Shown here in pieces: positions 9,353 through 19,929 of a stretch of DNA of 64,000 nt. The notes under the pieces are model-generated. The model worked only from the letters and a program-made list of their open reading frames with translations, was not told where the DNA came from and ran no database searches. Position numbers and translations under genes: made by a program. This stretch comes from Cerasicoccus sp. TK19100 (GTDB lineage: Bacteria; Verrucomicrobiota; Verrucomicrobiia; Opitutales; Cerasicoccaceae). How positions within the stretch are numbered: the first letter of the stretch is position 1; every line of letters begins with the position of its first letter. The stretch covers positions 372,001-436,000 of the forward strand of contig NZ_JAPWDU010000001.1 of NCBI RefSeq assembly GCF_027257155.1. The letters run 5' to 3'.

Positions 9353-9525
9353 TAACCACGAAGGACACGAAGCGCACGAAGGCCAATGATGCGTTAATAA
9401 CTCACGCCAAGACCCAAAGACCCCAAGAATGCATTCCTAAAAAAGTAAAACTTTGGATCCTCGGGCCTTGGCGTGAGCTATTAACGCATAACTGGCCTTC
9501 GTGCGCTTCGTGTCCTTCGTGGTTA
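9353..9525. repeat. large imperfect palindrome, CCACGAAGG family
   Basis: Two 59-nt arms (9353-9411 and 9467-9525) are reverse complements with only three mismatches, around a 55-nt centre. The outer arm reads TAACCACGAAGGACACGAAG and the inner part CTCACGCCAAGACCCAAAG. Related short elements occur at 22892-23015. No reading frame is evident. It fills the space between divergent accA and tig and would form a very stable hairpin in RNA or single-stranded DNA. Confidence 0.9.
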
Positions 9526-9689
9526 AAAAATCGTCTGCTCAGTCCCCGGGCGAAACTTTCAATCAGTGCTTGATCTTGGCGTCAGCATTCGTTTGGCTGA
9601 AAGGCTTTTTACCGCGGAAATCCGCACGACTGCCTTTGGGCCGTTCCTTCGGGGCGGCCTTTCATTAACACCGAAACCACCCAATCCAC

Positions 9690-11033
9690 GTGAAAGTTAC
9701 CGTCGAAGACGTCAACGATACGCGCAAGAAAGTCCACGTCAGCATCGATGCTGACGAAATTGCCGCTGAATCCAAGAGCCTGCTGGGCCAGTTCGCCAAG
9801 AACGCCAAGCTGCCGGGCTTCCGCCCGGGCAAAGCCCCAGTGAACCTCATTCAGGGCAAATTCAAGAACGAGATCAAGAGCGAGCTCAACCGCAAGTTGA
9901 CCGGCGATGCCTACCAGCAGGGCGTTAAGGAATCCGGTTTGGACGTGTATGCTGTTGTGGAAATGGACGGCGGCGACATTGAGCCCGGTGCACCCGGTGC
10001 CGAGCTTTCCTTCACTTTTGACATCCGCCCGACCTTCGAACTGCCCGAGTATAAGGGCGTCGACATTTCCGTGCCGAAGGCTGAGGTGACCGAAGACGAG
10101 TTCCGCCAGACCAAGGACTACATCCTCAACCAGCGCGCCGAGTACAACGTGTGCGAAAAAGCCGCCGAGAAGGGCGACTACGTTAAGGTGTCCTATGAAG
10201 GCAAAATCGGCGATGAACTCATTGCGGACATCGTCGAGGACAAGAAAATTTACGGCACTCAGACCAACACCTGGGAGCAAGCCGGTGACGAGCATTCACC
10301 CGGCGTGCGCGCAGTGGTGGACGCCCTCGTCGGCATGTCCGCAGGCGACAAGAAGGACGTCGAGCAGAGCTTTGCCGAAGATTTCGAAGTCGAGGCCCTG
10401 CAAGGCAAGACGGCCACTTATTCGCTCGAAGTGCACGAAGTGCGCGAGAAGAAGCTCCCCGAAATGGACGAAGAGTTCCTGAAGGGCTTCCAGGTCGAAA
10501 CCGTTGAAGCCTGGGAAGAGCGCATCAAGCAGGACATCAAGAATCAGAAGCTCCAGCAGGCCCATGGCGAAAAGCGCAACCAACTGATCGAGCACCTGAC
10601 CGGCCTGATCGACATCAAACTGCCGGAAAGCGCTATTAATAATGAGCGCGAGGCGATCCTCCGCCAGCACGTGCAGCAGGCCATGCAGCAAGGTGCCAGC
10701 GAAGAACAGCTCGAAGAGCACAAGGAGTCCCTCTTTGCGCAGGCTGGTGATGCCGCCGTCAAGCGTGTGAAGACTCAGATCGTCCTTGGCCGCATTGCTG
10801 AAGCCGAGAAAATCAATGTCGAAAACGAAGACTTGCAGCGCGCAATCATGAACCAGGCGATGCAGACCCGCACCCAGCCGGACAAGATCGTGAAGGAGCT
10901 TCAGAAGAATCAAGATCAGCTTCGTGAGCTGCAACGCGCAGTTCTTTTTGAGAAGACACTTGATTTTCTGATCGAACAGGCGAACGTTACGGAAGTCGAA
11001 CCAGAGGCCGAGGCAGCAACCGCTGAAGCCTAA
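9690..11033 (+). CDS. tig: trigger factor
   Basis: A 447-residue ribosome-associated chaperone with peptidyl-prolyl isomerase activity. The N-terminal ribosome-binding domain carries the signature PGFRPGKAP at about residues 43-51. An FKBP-type PPIase domain follows at about 155-245 ([15 protein letters not shown]), then the helical chaperone arms and a Glu/Ala-rich tail. The start is a GTG at 9690 ([14 protein letters not shown]), which fits the family N-terminus. It is the first gene of the order tig-clpP-clpX, common in bacteria; only 17 nt separate it from clpP, so co-transcription is likely. It acts on nascent chains at the ribosome exit tunnel. Confidence 0.95.
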   Translation: MKVTVEDVNDTRKKVHVSIDADEIAAESKSLLGQFAKNAKLPGFRPGKAPVNLIQGKFKNEIKSELNRKLTGDAYQQGVKESGLDVYAVVEMDGGDIEPGAPGAELSFTFDIRPTFELPEYKGVDISVPKAEVTEDEFRQTKDYILNQRAEYNVCEKAAEKGDYVKVSYEGKIGDELIADIVEDKKIYGTQTNTWEQAGDEHSPGVRAVVDALVGMSAGDKKDVEQSFAEDFEVEALQGKTATYSLEVHEVREKKLPEMDEEFLKGFQVETVEAWEERIKQDIKNQKLQQAHGEKRNQLIEHLTGLIDIKLPESAINNEREAILRQHVQQAMQQGASEEQLEEHKESLFAQAGDAAVKRVKTQIVLGRIAEAEKINVENEDLQRAIMNQAMQTRTQPDKIVKELQKNQDQLRELQRAVLFEKTLDFLIEQANVTEVEPEAEAATAEA

Positions 11034-11050
11034 GTTATAGATTTCCCATC

Positions 11051-11644
11051 ATGAGCTATATAATTCCATTTGTAACGGAGCGCGACGGCCGCGGTGAGCG
11101 CCGTGACGATATTTACAGCCGCTTGCTGCGGGACCGTATCATCTTTCTCGGCACGCCGATTTATGATGAGGTCGCTAACGCCGTGGTCGCTCAATTGCTC
11201 TTCCTGCAGATGGAGGATCCGAAAAAGGATATCCACCTCTACATCAATTCGCCGGGTGGCAGCGTCACCGCAGGCATGGCGATCTATGATACGATCAACT
11301 TCATGCACTGCGATGTCGTCACCTATTGCGTGGGCATGGCCGCCAGCATGGGCACCGTCCTGTTGGCCGCCGGCACGAAGGGTAAGCGATACTCGCTGCC
11401 CAACAGCCGCGTGATGATCCACCAGCCTACTGGTGGTGCCACTGGCCAGACCTCGGACATCTCCATTGCCGCCAAGGAAATCCTCCGCTGGCGCAATACG
11501 ATCAACGATATTCTGGCCAAGCATACCGGCAATTCCGCAGAGCAGATCAACCAGGATAGCGACCGCGATTATTACATGACCGCGGACGAAGCCTGCGAGT
11601 ATGGCATCGTTGACCAGGTAATTAAGCAAAAGCCCAAGGAATAA
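11051..11644 (+). CDS. clpP: ATP-dependent Clp protease proteolytic subunit
   Basis: A 197-residue serine peptidase that forms the tetradecameric proteolytic chamber fed by ClpX or ClpA. The catalytic triad is visible as S99 (GMAASMG), H124 (MIHQP) and D173 (DSDRDYYM). The handle and substrate-groove blocks [19 protein letters not shown] are present. There is little or no propeptide: the sequence starts [17 protein letters not shown], close to the mature form elsewhere. It lies between tig and clpX on the same strand, the standard quality-control cluster. Cytoplasmic. Confidence 0.97.
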   Translation: MSYIIPFVTERDGRGERRDDIYSRLLRDRIIFLGTPIYDEVANAVVAQLLFLQMEDPKKDIHLYINSPGGSVTAGMAIYDTINFMHCDVVTYCVGMAASMGTVLLAAGTKGKRYSLPNSRVMIHQPTGGATGQTSDISIAAKEILRWRNTINDILAKHTGNSAEQINQDSDRDYYMTADEACEYGIVDQVIKQKPKE

Positions 11645-11719
11645 TTGGGCAAATTCGCATCTCAGGCTTTGTATCTTGCCTGATCAGTCGATAAATAGTA
11701 GCGTAACGAACTTTTTCCC

Positions 11720-13060
11720 ATGGCTAAGTCCACCAAAATGACCTTCTGCTCCTTCTGCGGCAAATCGCAGAATGAAGTCCGCAAAATGATTGCGGGCCCG
11801 GCGGGGGTCTATATCTGCGATTCCTGTGTTAATGTCTGTAAGACGATCATTGACAGAGAGTTGCGGGACGAGCCTGCGAAGGGAACGCCAGCGCCTAGTA
11901 ACGACTTCGCCGTCAAGTTGGTCAAGCCGTCTGAGATCAAGGCCGGCCTTGACCTTCATATTGTCGGCCAGGAGCACGCGAAAAAGGTTCTCTCGGTTGC
12001 CGTTTACAATCACTACAAGCGCCTCCAAAACGAGGAGCAGAGTGAGGATGACGCAATTGCTGAGTTCAGCGAAGTTTCGATTGAAAAGAGCAACGTCCTG
12101 CTGGTCGGTCCCACCGGTTCGGGTAAGACTTTGCTCGCCCGCACGCTGGCCGAGATGCTGGAAGTGCCGTTTGCCATTGCCGATGCCACCACGCTGACCG
12201 AAGCCGGTTACGTGGGCGAAGACGTGGAAAACATCGTCCTGCGCTTGCTCCAGTCCGCAAATTTCGACGTGAAAAACGCCGAACGCGGCATCATCTACGT
12301 CGACGAAATCGACAAGATCGGTCGCAAGACGGACAATGTTTCCATCACGCGCGATGTGTCGGGTGAAGGTGTGCAGCAAGCGTTGCTCAAAATCATTGAA
12401 GGCACCGTCTGCAATGTGCCGCCGCAGGGTGGCCGCAAGCACCCGAACCAGGAATACATTCAGGTTAACACTGCGAATATCCTCTTCGTTTGTGGTGGCG
12501 CATTCGTGGGCCTCGACAAGCTGATCTCCGACCGCGCCGGCAAGAAGGTGCTCGGGTTTGATTTGACTGGTGAGCGTGCCCACGTGCCACAGCGTGACGA
12601 AGTGATGCGCGAAGTTCAGCCGGAGGACTTGGTGAAGTTCGGCATGATCCCGGAATTTATCGGTCGTTTGCCGATTGTATCCGTGCTCAACGAGCTCACC
12701 CAGGAAGACTTGGAGTATATCCTGACCGAGCCGAAGAACGCGATGGTCAAGCAATACTCGAAGCTCTTGGCAATGGAAGGCGTCAAGCTGCGCTTCTCCC
12801 GTGACGCGATCAGCGCGCTAGCCGAGAAGGCCTTGGAGCTCAAGACCGGTGCCCGTGCCCTGCGCTCAATCATGGAAAAGCTGATGCTCGACGTGATGTA
12901 TGAGATTCCGCAGGACCGCAATATCGAGGAATGCCTCGTGACCGCGGCCACCGTGCGCCATGGCCACCGTCCGCAGCTCAAGCGCCGTGAAGAAAGCGCG
13001 GCGAAAGAGGAGTCCGAGTCAACCTCATCCGACTCGTCGACGAATAACGACGCTGCCTAA
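11720..13060 (+). CDS. clpX: ATP-dependent Clp protease ATP-binding subunit ClpX
   Basis: A 446-residue AAA+ unfoldase. The N-terminal zinc-binding domain has four cysteines in CSFCGK and CDSCVNVC. The AAA+ core shows Walker A GPTGSGKT, pore loop GYVG, Walker [11 protein letters not shown], the block [15 protein letters not shown] and sensor 2 in [14 protein letters not shown]. ClpX recognises tagged substrates, unfolds them and threads them into ClpP. The C-terminus has an extra Ser/Glu/Asp-rich tail after about residue 420, a little longer than usual. It sits 75 nt after clpP and ends at a strong hairpin terminator. Confidence 0.97.
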   Translation: MAKSTKMTFCSFCGKSQNEVRKMIAGPAGVYICDSCVNVCKTIIDRELRDEPAKGTPAPSNDFAVKLVKPSEIKAGLDLHIVGQEHAKKVLSVAVYNHYKRLQNEEQSEDDAIAEFSEVSIEKSNVLLVGPTGSGKTLLARTLAEMLEVPFAIADATTLTEAGYVGEDVENIVLRLLQSANFDVKNAERGIIYVDEIDKIGRKTDNVSITRDVSGEGVQQALLKIIEGTVCNVPPQGGRKHPNQEYIQVNTANILFVCGGAFVGLDKLISDRAGKKVLGFDLTGERAHVPQRDEVMREVQPEDLVKFGMIPEFIGRLPIVSVLNELTQEDLEYILTEPKNAMVKQYSKLLAMEGVKLRFSRDAISALAEKALELKTGARALRSIMEKLMLDVMYEIPQDRNIEECLVTAATVRHGHRPQLKRREESAAKEESESTSSDSSTNNDAA

Positions 13061-13064
13061 GGCA

Positions 13065-13095
13065 TTTTCAGACGCTGAGTCACAGCGTCTGAAAA
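13065..13095 (+). terminator. bidirectional hairpin terminator after clpX
   Basis: The stem TTTTCAGACGCTG pairs with CAGCGTCTGAAAA around the 5-nt loop AGTCA. A/T runs at both ends let it serve clpX and the convergent rhamnosidase gene, which stops at 13109. Confidence 0.85.
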
Positions 13096-13108
13096 ACCGT
13101 GTTCCGCT

Positions 13109-15820
13109 TTAAGGTAGCTTGCAGCGGAATTTGTAGTTTCCTGCGCCGACTTCGACGACCCGATAGCCGCTGGCGTCGGATTCAGTGCTCGGCACTTCCG
13201 CGTCGTCTTCGGTAATGCTGGCGGCGTCCGCAGTTGGCAGGTGGATTTCCGCGCTGGCGTTGCCAGGGATTTCCACCTCGAGTTGGAACGTATCGCCCTC
13301 GATCTTCCAATCGCTGCGGATCGAGCCGCGCACGCATTCATGGGTCGCACCGGCGTAGGTGAGACCACCGCCAACACGCGGGCGGATGCGGATTTTGCCA
13401 AATGCCACGTCGAGCAGCTCAATGCCGGCCATGTCGGAGAAGAGCCATTCGCAAACGGCCCCATAGGCATAGTGCGCGTAGCTGTTCATGTTGGGATCGC
13501 CGGGGCCGTCCTCGTCGTGGTAGCCATTCCAGCGTTCCCAGATCGAGGTCGCGCCGTGAGCGATTTCGTAGCCCCAGCTTGGATAGTCCTCTTTGAGCAG
13601 CAGCTCGTAGCAGAGCTCGGTTTGGCCAAAGCGCGATAGCACCGGCAGCAGATACGGCAGGCCGACGAAGCCTGTGCTCAGATGGGTGTCGCGGCTGCGA
13701 ATGTCAGCTACTAGGTGCTCAACGGCCTTGGCGCGATGTGCTTCGTCGAGCAGGTCGAAATGCAGGGCAAGCAGGTAGCCCGTTTGGCTGTCGCTCTCAA
13801 TGCTGCGGCCGACGATGCGGCCATCTTCGGTTAAAAACTCACGCTGGAAATCGGTGCGAATGGCGTCCCACTCTTCGGAAAATTTCTCGGCATCCTCGGT
13901 CTTGCTAAGGATGTAGGCGGCGTTGCAGCACAGTCGTGTGCTCTCGGCGTAAAAAGCGGTGCGGATGATTTCCCCGGCGGTTTTGGCTTCGACGTTCAAC
14001 CAGTCGCCAAACAGGGTCGGGGAGATGACGCCTTTGCCCTCGGGTAAATTATCATACTGATAGCCGTACCGCACCTTGCGGCCGGGGACCGTGGTGCGGC
14101 GGTAAAAATCAACATAGCGCGTCATCATTCCGTAGTGGCGCTCAAGAACACGGCGGTCACCGTAGCACTTGTAAATCGTCATCGGGCAGATGGTGGTCGC
14201 GTCGCCCCAGGCGGCTTCGGCCGTGCCGCGGTTGGGGGAGTTGATCAGCTTTTTGTCGCGACCGCGGCTGCCCGTTGGGGCCACCATCGGCGCACGGCCA
14301 TCGGGCTCGCAGGCGTCCTCGAGGTCAACGAGCCACTTGTCAAAAAACGCCGACACATCATGGAAGGCAATCGCAGTGCGGAGGTAGGCTTGGGCATCAC
14401 CCGTCCAGCCGAGGCGCTCGTCGCGCTGCGGGCAATCCGTCGGGACTTCCAGGTAGTTCGAGCGCTGAGTCCAGACGGCGTTACTGGCCAGCTTTTCGAG
14501 CATCGGGTTACTGCAGCGCAGTTGGCCGGCCTCGGGGCAATCACTGCCCACGAAGATGCCGGTCAAAACATCTTCGGGCGGTTCACCGGGGAAGCCGCTC
14601 AGCTCAACGTATTGGAAGCCGTGAAAGCTAAATTTCGGTGCCCAGGTCTCGTCCGCCTCGCCGGAGGCCACGTAGAGATCGGTCGCCAGCGCGGTGCGGA
14701 GATTGTCGACGTAGATTTCCTTGTCTGGAGTGAGCACCTCAGCGAAGCGCAGCCGCAGCGTCGTGCCAGCGGGCACGTTGAGCTTTAGCCGGGCGTAGCC
14801 GGAAAAATTCTGTCCGAGGTCAAAGATCCATTTACCGGGGCAGGGCTGCCAGCGGTTAACGGGCTTAAACTCCTTCAACTCGCGGACGGGGACGCCGACG
14901 TGGCGCTCGATCAATTCGTCGCCCACGGGTTGCGCTTTGACGTCATACCAGCGCTTTGTGGATTCATAGCCGGGCTGGCTCCAGTCGCCGAGGGTCAGAT
15001 TGGCGTCGTAGCTTTCGCCATCGAGCAGGCTGGCGCTGAGGGTCGGGCCCGCCGCGCTTTTCCAACTGTCATCGGTGACGACCCACTCCACGCTGCCATC
15101 CGGGCGCTCGATACGCAGCATGGCGAGCAGTTGAATCACGCCACCCCAGATACCGTGGAGGCTTTCCCAGGTCATTTTGCCGCGATACCAGCCCTCGGCC
15201 AAGATTGCGCCGATGGCATTGTCACCGGATTTCAGCAGCGCGGTAACATCGAAGCAATGGCTGGGCTGGCGAACGCTGTAATCCGTCCAACCCGGCAGTA
15301 GTTTGCAGTCGGTGATGGGCTGGCCGTTGATTTCAATATCGGCCAGGCCGCGGGCAGTCAGGTAAAGGCGGGCGTCAGCGATCTCGCCTTTTATGGCGAA
15401 CTCTTTGCGCAGGTGTGGGCAGGCGCTGAGCGACGACTGAAAATGGGAAATCCACTGGGCGCGCTTCCACTCCTCGCAGTCGAGGATGCCCATGGCAAAG
15501 CTCGCCGGTTCGCTCCAGCCGGAGGCGGCGTCTTCGGCATCCCAGAGTTGGACGCGCCATTGGTAGCGGCCATGAGCGGCGAGGGGTTCGCCGGAATAGT
15601 GGATGTGCAGTTGGTCGCCGCCAGAGGTTTTGCCGGTGTCCCAGACGCAGTCTTCGTCAAAGGCCTGGCCTTGCGGGGCGACTTGTATTTGCCACGCCGA
15701 TTGCGCGGCGTTGCGCGTTAGAGCCTGGACTTGCCAGCTAAAGGAAGCCTGGCCGTCTTCGAGGCCGAGGGGGGCATTTTTATGGGCACAGCGGAGTTTT
15801 ACGGGGGCGATGGAGCTCAT
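13109..15820 (-). CDS. alpha-L-rhamnosidase (GH78)
   Basis: A 903-residue glycosidase that removes terminal alpha-L-rhamnose from pectic or other plant and algal glycans and glycosides. The domain order is that of GH78: N-terminal beta-sandwich domains, including FILGQNFSGYARLKL-like text at about 330, the catalytic alpha/alpha barrel beginning near CSNPMLEKLASNAVWTQRSN, and a C-terminal beta domain. The hallmark PTDCPQRDERLGWTGDAQ lies near residues 457-474 and holds the acidic catalytic residues; a second block is GATSIWERWNGY. No signal peptide is seen, so the enzyme is probably cytoplasmic and acts on imported oligosaccharides. It is a single gene, convergent with clpX. Confidence 0.92.
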   Translation of the reverse strand: MSSIAPVKLRCAHKNAPLGLEDGQASFSWQVQALTRNAAQSAWQIQVAPQGQAFDEDCVWDTGKTSGGDQLHIHYSGEPLAAHGRYQWRVQLWDAEDAASGWSEPASFAMGILDCEEWKRAQWISHFQSSLSACPHLRKEFAIKGEIADARLYLTARGLADIEINGQPITDCKLLPGWTDYSVRQPSHCFDVTALLKSGDNAIGAILAEGWYRGKMTWESLHGIWGGVIQLLAMLRIERPDGSVEWVVTDDSWKSAAGPTLSASLLDGESYDANLTLGDWSQPGYESTKRWYDVKAQPVGDELIERHVGVPVRELKEFKPVNRWQPCPGKWIFDLGQNFSGYARLKLNVPAGTTLRLRFAEVLTPDKEIYVDNLRTALATDLYVASGEADETWAPKFSFHGFQYVELSGFPGEPPEDVLTGIFVGSDCPEAGQLRCSNPMLEKLASNAVWTQRSNYLEVPTDCPQRDERLGWTGDAQAYLRTAIAFHDVSAFFDKWLVDLEDACEPDGRAPMVAPTGSRGRDKKLINSPNRGTAEAAWGDATTICPMTIYKCYGDRRVLERHYGMMTRYVDFYRRTTVPGRKVRYGYQYDNLPEGKGVISPTLFGDWLNVEAKTAGEIIRTAFYAESTRLCCNAAYILSKTEDAEKFSEEWDAIRTDFQREFLTEDGRIVGRSIESDSQTGYLLALHFDLLDEAHRAKAVEHLVADIRSRDTHLSTGFVGLPYLLPVLSRFGQTELCYELLLKEDYPSWGYEIAHGATSIWERWNGYHDEDGPGDPNMNSYAHYAYGAVCEWLFSDMAGIELLDVAFGKIRIRPRVGGGLTYAGATHECVRGSIRSDWKIEGDTFQLEVEIPGNASAEIHLPTADAASITEDDAEVPSTESDASGYRVVEVGAGNYKFRCKLP

Positions 15821-15831
15821 AGGGGGAATTC

Positions 15832-15942
15832 GTTCGAGGGTTCGAAGGTTTGAAGGTTTGGAAGTTCAAACAGATATAACGTGTAATGATCAAGCTCTAC
15901 CTGAACAAACTTTCCAACCTTCTAACTTTCGATCCTCCGAAC
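15832..15942. repeat. imperfect inverted repeat, GTTCGAAGGTTTGAAGG type
   Basis: Two 35-nt arms (15832-15866 and 15908-15942) are imperfect reverse complements, made of GGTTYGAAGG-like heptad phrases, around a 41-nt centre. It lies between the rhamnosidase gene and the PNPOx-like gene and contains no gene. Confidence 0.7.
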
Positions 15943-15950
15943 GCCCCGTC

Positions 15951-16472
15951 TTAACCGTGGCCCTTGGAGCCGCTGGCTGCGCGTTGCTCCAGTTGGTCCC
16001 AGTTGTCACCGGTCACGCGGAAGGCGGCGGCAAAGCCGAGCACCACGCGGCCGCTGGTCGGCTTGAGGCGGATCATGTGGAAGTCCTTCATGCCGGCGAG
16101 CATGTCGATCATCTGGCCGAACTTGGCGCGGAAGGCGTCGAGCTGCGTTTGGCAGTCTTCGCTGTCGCGGGGAAGTTCTTCCGGCTGGACGGTGAAGGTC
16201 GCGCGGCGGCGGGCAAAGATCTGCTTCGCCTTGGCTTCGTCTTCGATCAGCATAACGCTGGCGTTGCCGCCCTTGCGCAGGTTGATCGTGTGGCGAGCCA
16301 TCTCGCTGACGAACACGTAAAAATTGCCCTGAGCGTCGCGCACGTGCGGCACGTAGGAAGCCTCGGGGGTTGGCGATTCGCCACCGGAGGCAAGGATCAG
16401 GGTTTGCGTTTCTTCGAGCAGCTGGGCGTAGTCGGCCTCGGCTGCGGCAATAGCGTCTTCAGTTACTGGCAT
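15951..16472 (-). CDS. pyridoxamine 5'-phosphate oxidase-fold (HugZ-like) protein
   Basis: A 173-residue flavin-binding split-barrel protein. The N-terminal part LLEETQTLILASGGESPTPEASYVPHV and YVFVSEMARHTINLRKGGNASVMLIEDE are typical of the PNPOx-like superfamily, and the C-terminal VVLGFAAAFRV resembles the end of HugZ-type haem-related proteins. The likely cofactor is FMN or F420; the substrate is unknown, and haem use is only a possibility. An ATG at 16502 in the same frame adds 10 residues (RQKASRSAA); I prefer the ATG at 16472. It follows the pirin gene on the same strand. Confidence 0.7.
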   Translation of the reverse strand: MPVTEDAIAAAEADYAQLLEETQTLILASGGESPTPEASYVPHVRDAQGNFYVFVSEMARHTINLRKGGNASVMLIEDEAKAKQIFARRRATFTVQPEELPRDSEDCQTQLDAFRAKFGQMIDMLAGMKDFHMIRLKPTSGRVVLGFAAAFRVTGDNWDQLEQRAASGSKGHG

Positions 16473-16560
16473 AGCCGCTGATCGTGACGCTTTTTGCCGC
16501 ATTGAAAAGATGAAAACGAGTTTCTGTCTCGATTTTCTACCGCCGAGGGACTGGCCGGGC

Positions 16561-17268
16561 TTATTTTAAGTCAAACAAGAGCCCTTCGATGGCTTCGTTG
16601 GCCGTGATGGTCAATGCTCCGGAAGCCTCTGTAGCAAAGGCGTCGCCAGGATTCAGGGTGGCGTCGCCGAGCTGCGCCTGGCCGGATATCAACTGGAACC
16701 ACGCGCCGCGACCCGGAGCGACCTCATGAGACAGGGACTCACCCGCTGCCAGCTTGACGCGATAAACATAGGCGTCCTGGTGGATGACGGCAGAGTCCTC
16801 GCGACCATCTGGCGAGATCAGCAGTGACTTGGCGGCGTCTCTCCGGGACTCCCAATCCGAGTAGCTGGGGGTGAGCCCGCGCTGCGCCGGCTGAATCCAG
16901 ATTTGCAGCAGGTGCAACGGGTTTTCGCTGGAGGGATTGAACTCCGAATGCGTGATGCCGGTGCCCGCGCTCATTAGCTGGACGTCGCCGGGGCGCAAGG
17001 TGCGCTCGTTGCCCATGCTGTCCTTGTGCGCCATCTCGCCCTGAAGCACGTAGGAGAAGATTTCCATGTCGCGGTGCGGGTGCGTGGGGAAGCCGCCGCC
17101 CGGGGCGACGATGTCTTGGTTGATCACGCGCAACGAGCGAAAGCCCATGAACGCGGGGTCGTAATAACTGGCAAACGAAAACGTGTGCCATGACTTCAGC
17201 CAACCGTGGTCGGCGTGACCGCGCTGCTGAGAGCGACGGATGTGGGTGTTGCTGGAGGTGTGTTGCAT
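16561..17268 (-). CDS. pirin family protein (YhhW-like bicupin)
   Basis: A 235-residue bicupin. The N-terminal cupin holds the metal ligands H63 and H65 (PTHPHRDME), H107 and E109 (GTGITHSEFN). Blocks GHADHGWLKSWHTFSFASYYDP and RVINQDIVAPGGGFPTHPHRDMEI are diagnostic of pirins. Some members have quercetin 2,3-dioxygenase activity and others are redox-responsive regulators; no role can be assigned from sequence. The C-terminal cupin (GAWFQLISGQAQLGDATLNPGDA) is less conserved. It is cytoplasmic and transcribed towards the PNPOx-like gene 88 nt downstream. Confidence 0.85.
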   Translation of the reverse strand: MQHTSSNTHIRRSQQRGHADHGWLKSWHTFSFASYYDPAFMGFRSLRVINQDIVAPGGGFPTHPHRDMEIFSYVLQGEMAHKDSMGNERTLRPGDVQLMSAGTGITHSEFNPSSENPLHLLQIWIQPAQRGLTPSYSDWESRRDAAKSLLISPDGREDSAVIHQDAYVYRVKLAAGESLSHEVAPGRGAWFQLISGQAQLGDATLNPGDAFATEASGALTITANEAIEGLLFDLK

Positions 17269-17412
17269 GTTATGTTTGTCTCGATATCAAGATAAACCTT
17301 GCAGCTTATTTTTCAAGGGTAAGTGTGCGATTCTACTAGGGCGGCGGCTCAATTAACCGATTGCCATGTTTGATCCGAGGGTTACAATCCATTGAAATTA
17401 TATTTTCCTGCT

Positions 17413-19929
17413 ATGGCTGACACTGAACTCTCTGCACCGCTTCGTCGTACCCTGCTGCTTAAAATTATCTCCAATAAGGAGCCACAACCAGAGGATGTTG
17501 ATGACATCATCGAACTGACCTCGAGCAAGATCGTTGAGCTACTTCAGGCGCAGTCGATGACTTTCTACCTCGTGCAGGGGAACAAAATTCGCTTTAAGCA
17601 CGTTTACTACTCGCCTTCGCTTTGGGGTGATAACCAAGCCAAGGCCAAAGATTTTGCCGAAAAGGAAGTGAAGCTCAAGGAGCTGGAGCTACCGGTAGGC
17701 ACTGGTATCGTGGGTAAGGTGATTGAGCGCGGTGAACCAGCGTTTTTCTCGCTGTCCAAGGAGAACACGCGGCCGATGTTCAACATGGCCAAGGACACCG
17801 GCTTCGACGTCAATTCGATGGTCACCGTGCCACTGATCGGCAGTAAGTGCATTGGCGCGATCCAGGTGCTCAACAAAGAGCCTGATGCGATCCACCCGGA
17901 GTTCCGCCGCGACGATTTAAAGGTCCTTGAGGAAGTCGCCGAATACACGGCACCGCTCATCCAGCGCCTCATCGACCCGAAGTATGAGATGCCGGATGAG
18001 AAGCTCGCGATGTATATTGCGAAGTTTACCGACTCCCATCTGGTGCTGGATAAGGCCGAACTGGAGATCGACGAAAAGCTACTCGAAGTCGTTGGCGAGG
18101 ACATCATTAAAAAGACGGGCGTGGTCCCGACCAAAAAGCTGACCCCGACCAGTGTCGCCGCGGTCATGGTCAACCCCTACGACTACAACTCCCGCGAGGA
18201 GTTTGAGCGGGTTTCCGAGCTGCACTTGGAAGAGGTCATGGTCGCCCCGGAGTCGTTGATCAATTCCCTGTTGGGTGAGTATTTCCAGTCGGCAGCTGCG
18301 CCGGAGATGAGAGCCTCGGACGACGAGGAAATTTCCGGTCTGGTGGACGTCATCGGTGCCGAGATGGAGTCGGGGGCCGAAGCCGGCGGCGGCAAGGATC
18401 TGGAAGACGAAGACTCCGCGCCGATCATTACTTTGGCCAACCGCATTGTCGAAGACGCCTACGTCCTCGGCGCGTCGGACATCCACGTGGAGCCGCAGGA
18501 AAACGACCTGATTGTCCGCTACCGTATTGACGGCGTTTGCCAGGAAAAGCTGCGCCTGCCCAAGCAGGTGGCCGGCGCCTTGAGCGCGCGCTACAAGATC
18601 ATGTCGGAGCTCGATATTGCCGAAAAACGCCTCCCGCAGGACGGCCGTATCGTCTTTAAGAAATATACGAAGAAGAACATCGATATCGACCTGCGCGTGG
18701 CCACCGGCCCGATGAACTTTGGCGAGAAGATCGTCATGCGTATTCTCGACAAGACCAAGAGCGCCTTGCCGATCACCGCGCTGGGTTTCTCGGAGTATAA
18801 TTTGTCCAAATACCGCGACTGTATCCGCCAGCCTTACGGGATGATCCTGCACTGCGGGCCGACCGGTTCCGGTAAGTCGATGACGCTGTTCTCCGCCTTG
18901 CGCGAAATTGCCACGCCGGACATCAACATCCAGACCGCGGAAGACCCGATCGAATACACCATCCCGGGCATCAACCAGATGCAGATGCACAAGCAGATCG
19001 GGCTGACCTTTGCCCGCGCGCTGCGTGCTTACTTGCGTATGGACCCGGACATCATTCTGGTGGGGGAAATTCGTGACCAGGAAACAGCGGAAATCGCCGT
19101 CGAAGCCGCGCTTACCGGTCACTTGCTGCTCTCCACGCTCCATACCAACGATGCGCCATCCACGGTCGCGCGTTTCACGGACATGGAGATCGAGCCGTTC
19201 ATGATTTCCGCCTCGCTGCTCGTCGTCTGCGCCCAGCGTCTGATGCGCCGCGTCTGCAAAAGCTGTAAGGAGGAATACATGCCCGAGGGCAACGAATTGG
19301 AAATCCTCAAGCGGGCGATGCCAGACTGGGAGCCGCACCCGATTTTCCGCGCCTCCGAAGGCGGTTGTAAAGCCTGTGGCGGCAATGGCATGAAAGGCCG
19401 CGTCGGCATCCACGAACTCATGCAAAACAGTGATGAGCTGGTTCGCGCGATCAATGAAGGCCGCGAGACGGCTGACCTGAAGCGCATCGCCATGGCCACC
19501 GGCATGTATACGCTTCACCAGGACTCGATGCTGAAGGTCACCGAGGGCGTCACGACGATTCTGGAAGGCGTGGGCACCGTGCCGCCTGATATTACCGCCG
19601 CGGATGCCGAGATCGCCCAAAAGCAGCAGGAAAAGCACCATCAGGATGAGGAGCGCATGAAGGAGCAGGAGGCAATGGACATTCGCAAGAAGGCCCAGGC
19701 AGCCGAAGAGGGCGCTAAGCCCAAGCCAAAGACTCCGGCCGAAGACGACGAAGAAATGGCCGCCCTCAAGAAGCTTGCCGAGTCCGCCGCCGCCTCCACC
19801 GACGAAGACATCATGTCGGACATGGGCATGTCGCTGGACGATGACGACCTCAGCGAAGAGCCCAGCCCGAACAAGTCCTCGACCTCTGACGACGACGACG
19901 ACCTCGATAGCTTCTTGCCGAAGGGGTAA
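17413..19929 (+). CDS. GAF domain-containing PilB/GspE-type secretion ATPase
   Basis: An 838-residue traffic ATPase of the type IV pilus/type II secretion family. A GAF-like domain covers about residues 1-190 ([40 protein letters not shown]). A GspE N-terminal-like stretch follows ([17 protein letters not shown]). The motor core has SDIHVEP, Walker A GPTGSGKS at 482-489, the Asp box EDPIEY, Walker [11 protein letters not shown] near 545 and the [13 protein letters not shown] His box. A tetracysteine zinc motif follows (CKSC and CKAC). The last 120 residues are a highly charged, Lys/Glu- then Asp/Ser-rich tail. I chose the ATG at 17413 over a TTG at 17392. Its stop overlaps the next start. Confidence 0.9.
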   Translation: MADTELSAPLRRTLLLKIISNKEPQPEDVDDIIELTSSKIVELLQAQSMTFYLVQGNKIRFKHVYYSPSLWGDNQAKAKDFAEKEVKLKELELPVGTGIVGKVIERGEPAFFSLSKENTRPMFNMAKDTGFDVNSMVTVPLIGSKCIGAIQVLNKEPDAIHPEFRRDDLKVLEEVAEYTAPLIQRLIDPKYEMPDEKLAMYIAKFTDSHLVLDKAELEIDEKLLEVVGEDIIKKTGVVPTKKLTPTSVAAVMVNPYDYNSREEFERVSELHLEEVMVAPESLINSLLGEYFQSAAAPEMRASDDEEISGLVDVIGAEMESGAEAGGGKDLEDEDSAPIITLANRIVEDAYVLGASDIHVEPQENDLIVRYRIDGVCQEKLRLPKQVAGALSARYKIMSELDIAEKRLPQDGRIVFKKYTKKNIDIDLRVATGPMNFGEKIVMRILDKTKSALPITALGFSEYNLSKYRDCIRQPYGMILHCGPTGSGKSMTLFSALREIATPDINIQTAEDPIEYTIPGINQMQMHKQIGLTFARALRAYLRMDPDIILVGEIRDQETAEIAVEAALTGHLLLSTLHTNDAPSTVARFTDMEIEPFMISASLLVVCAQRLMRRVCKSCKEEYMPEGNELEILKRAMPDWEPHPIFRASEGGCKACGGNGMKGRVGIHELMQNSDELVRAINEGRETADLKRIAMATGMYTLHQDSMLKVTEGVTTILEGVGTVPPDITAADAEIAQKQQEKHHQDEERMKEQEAMDIRKKAQAAEEGAKPKPKTPAEDDEEMAALKKLAESAAASTDEDIMSDMGMSLDDDDLSEEPSPNKSSTSDDDDDLDSFLPKG

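Noticed and set aside
11684-12754. Minus-strand open frame of 356 codons
   Set aside because: It is antisense to clpX and shows no motif.
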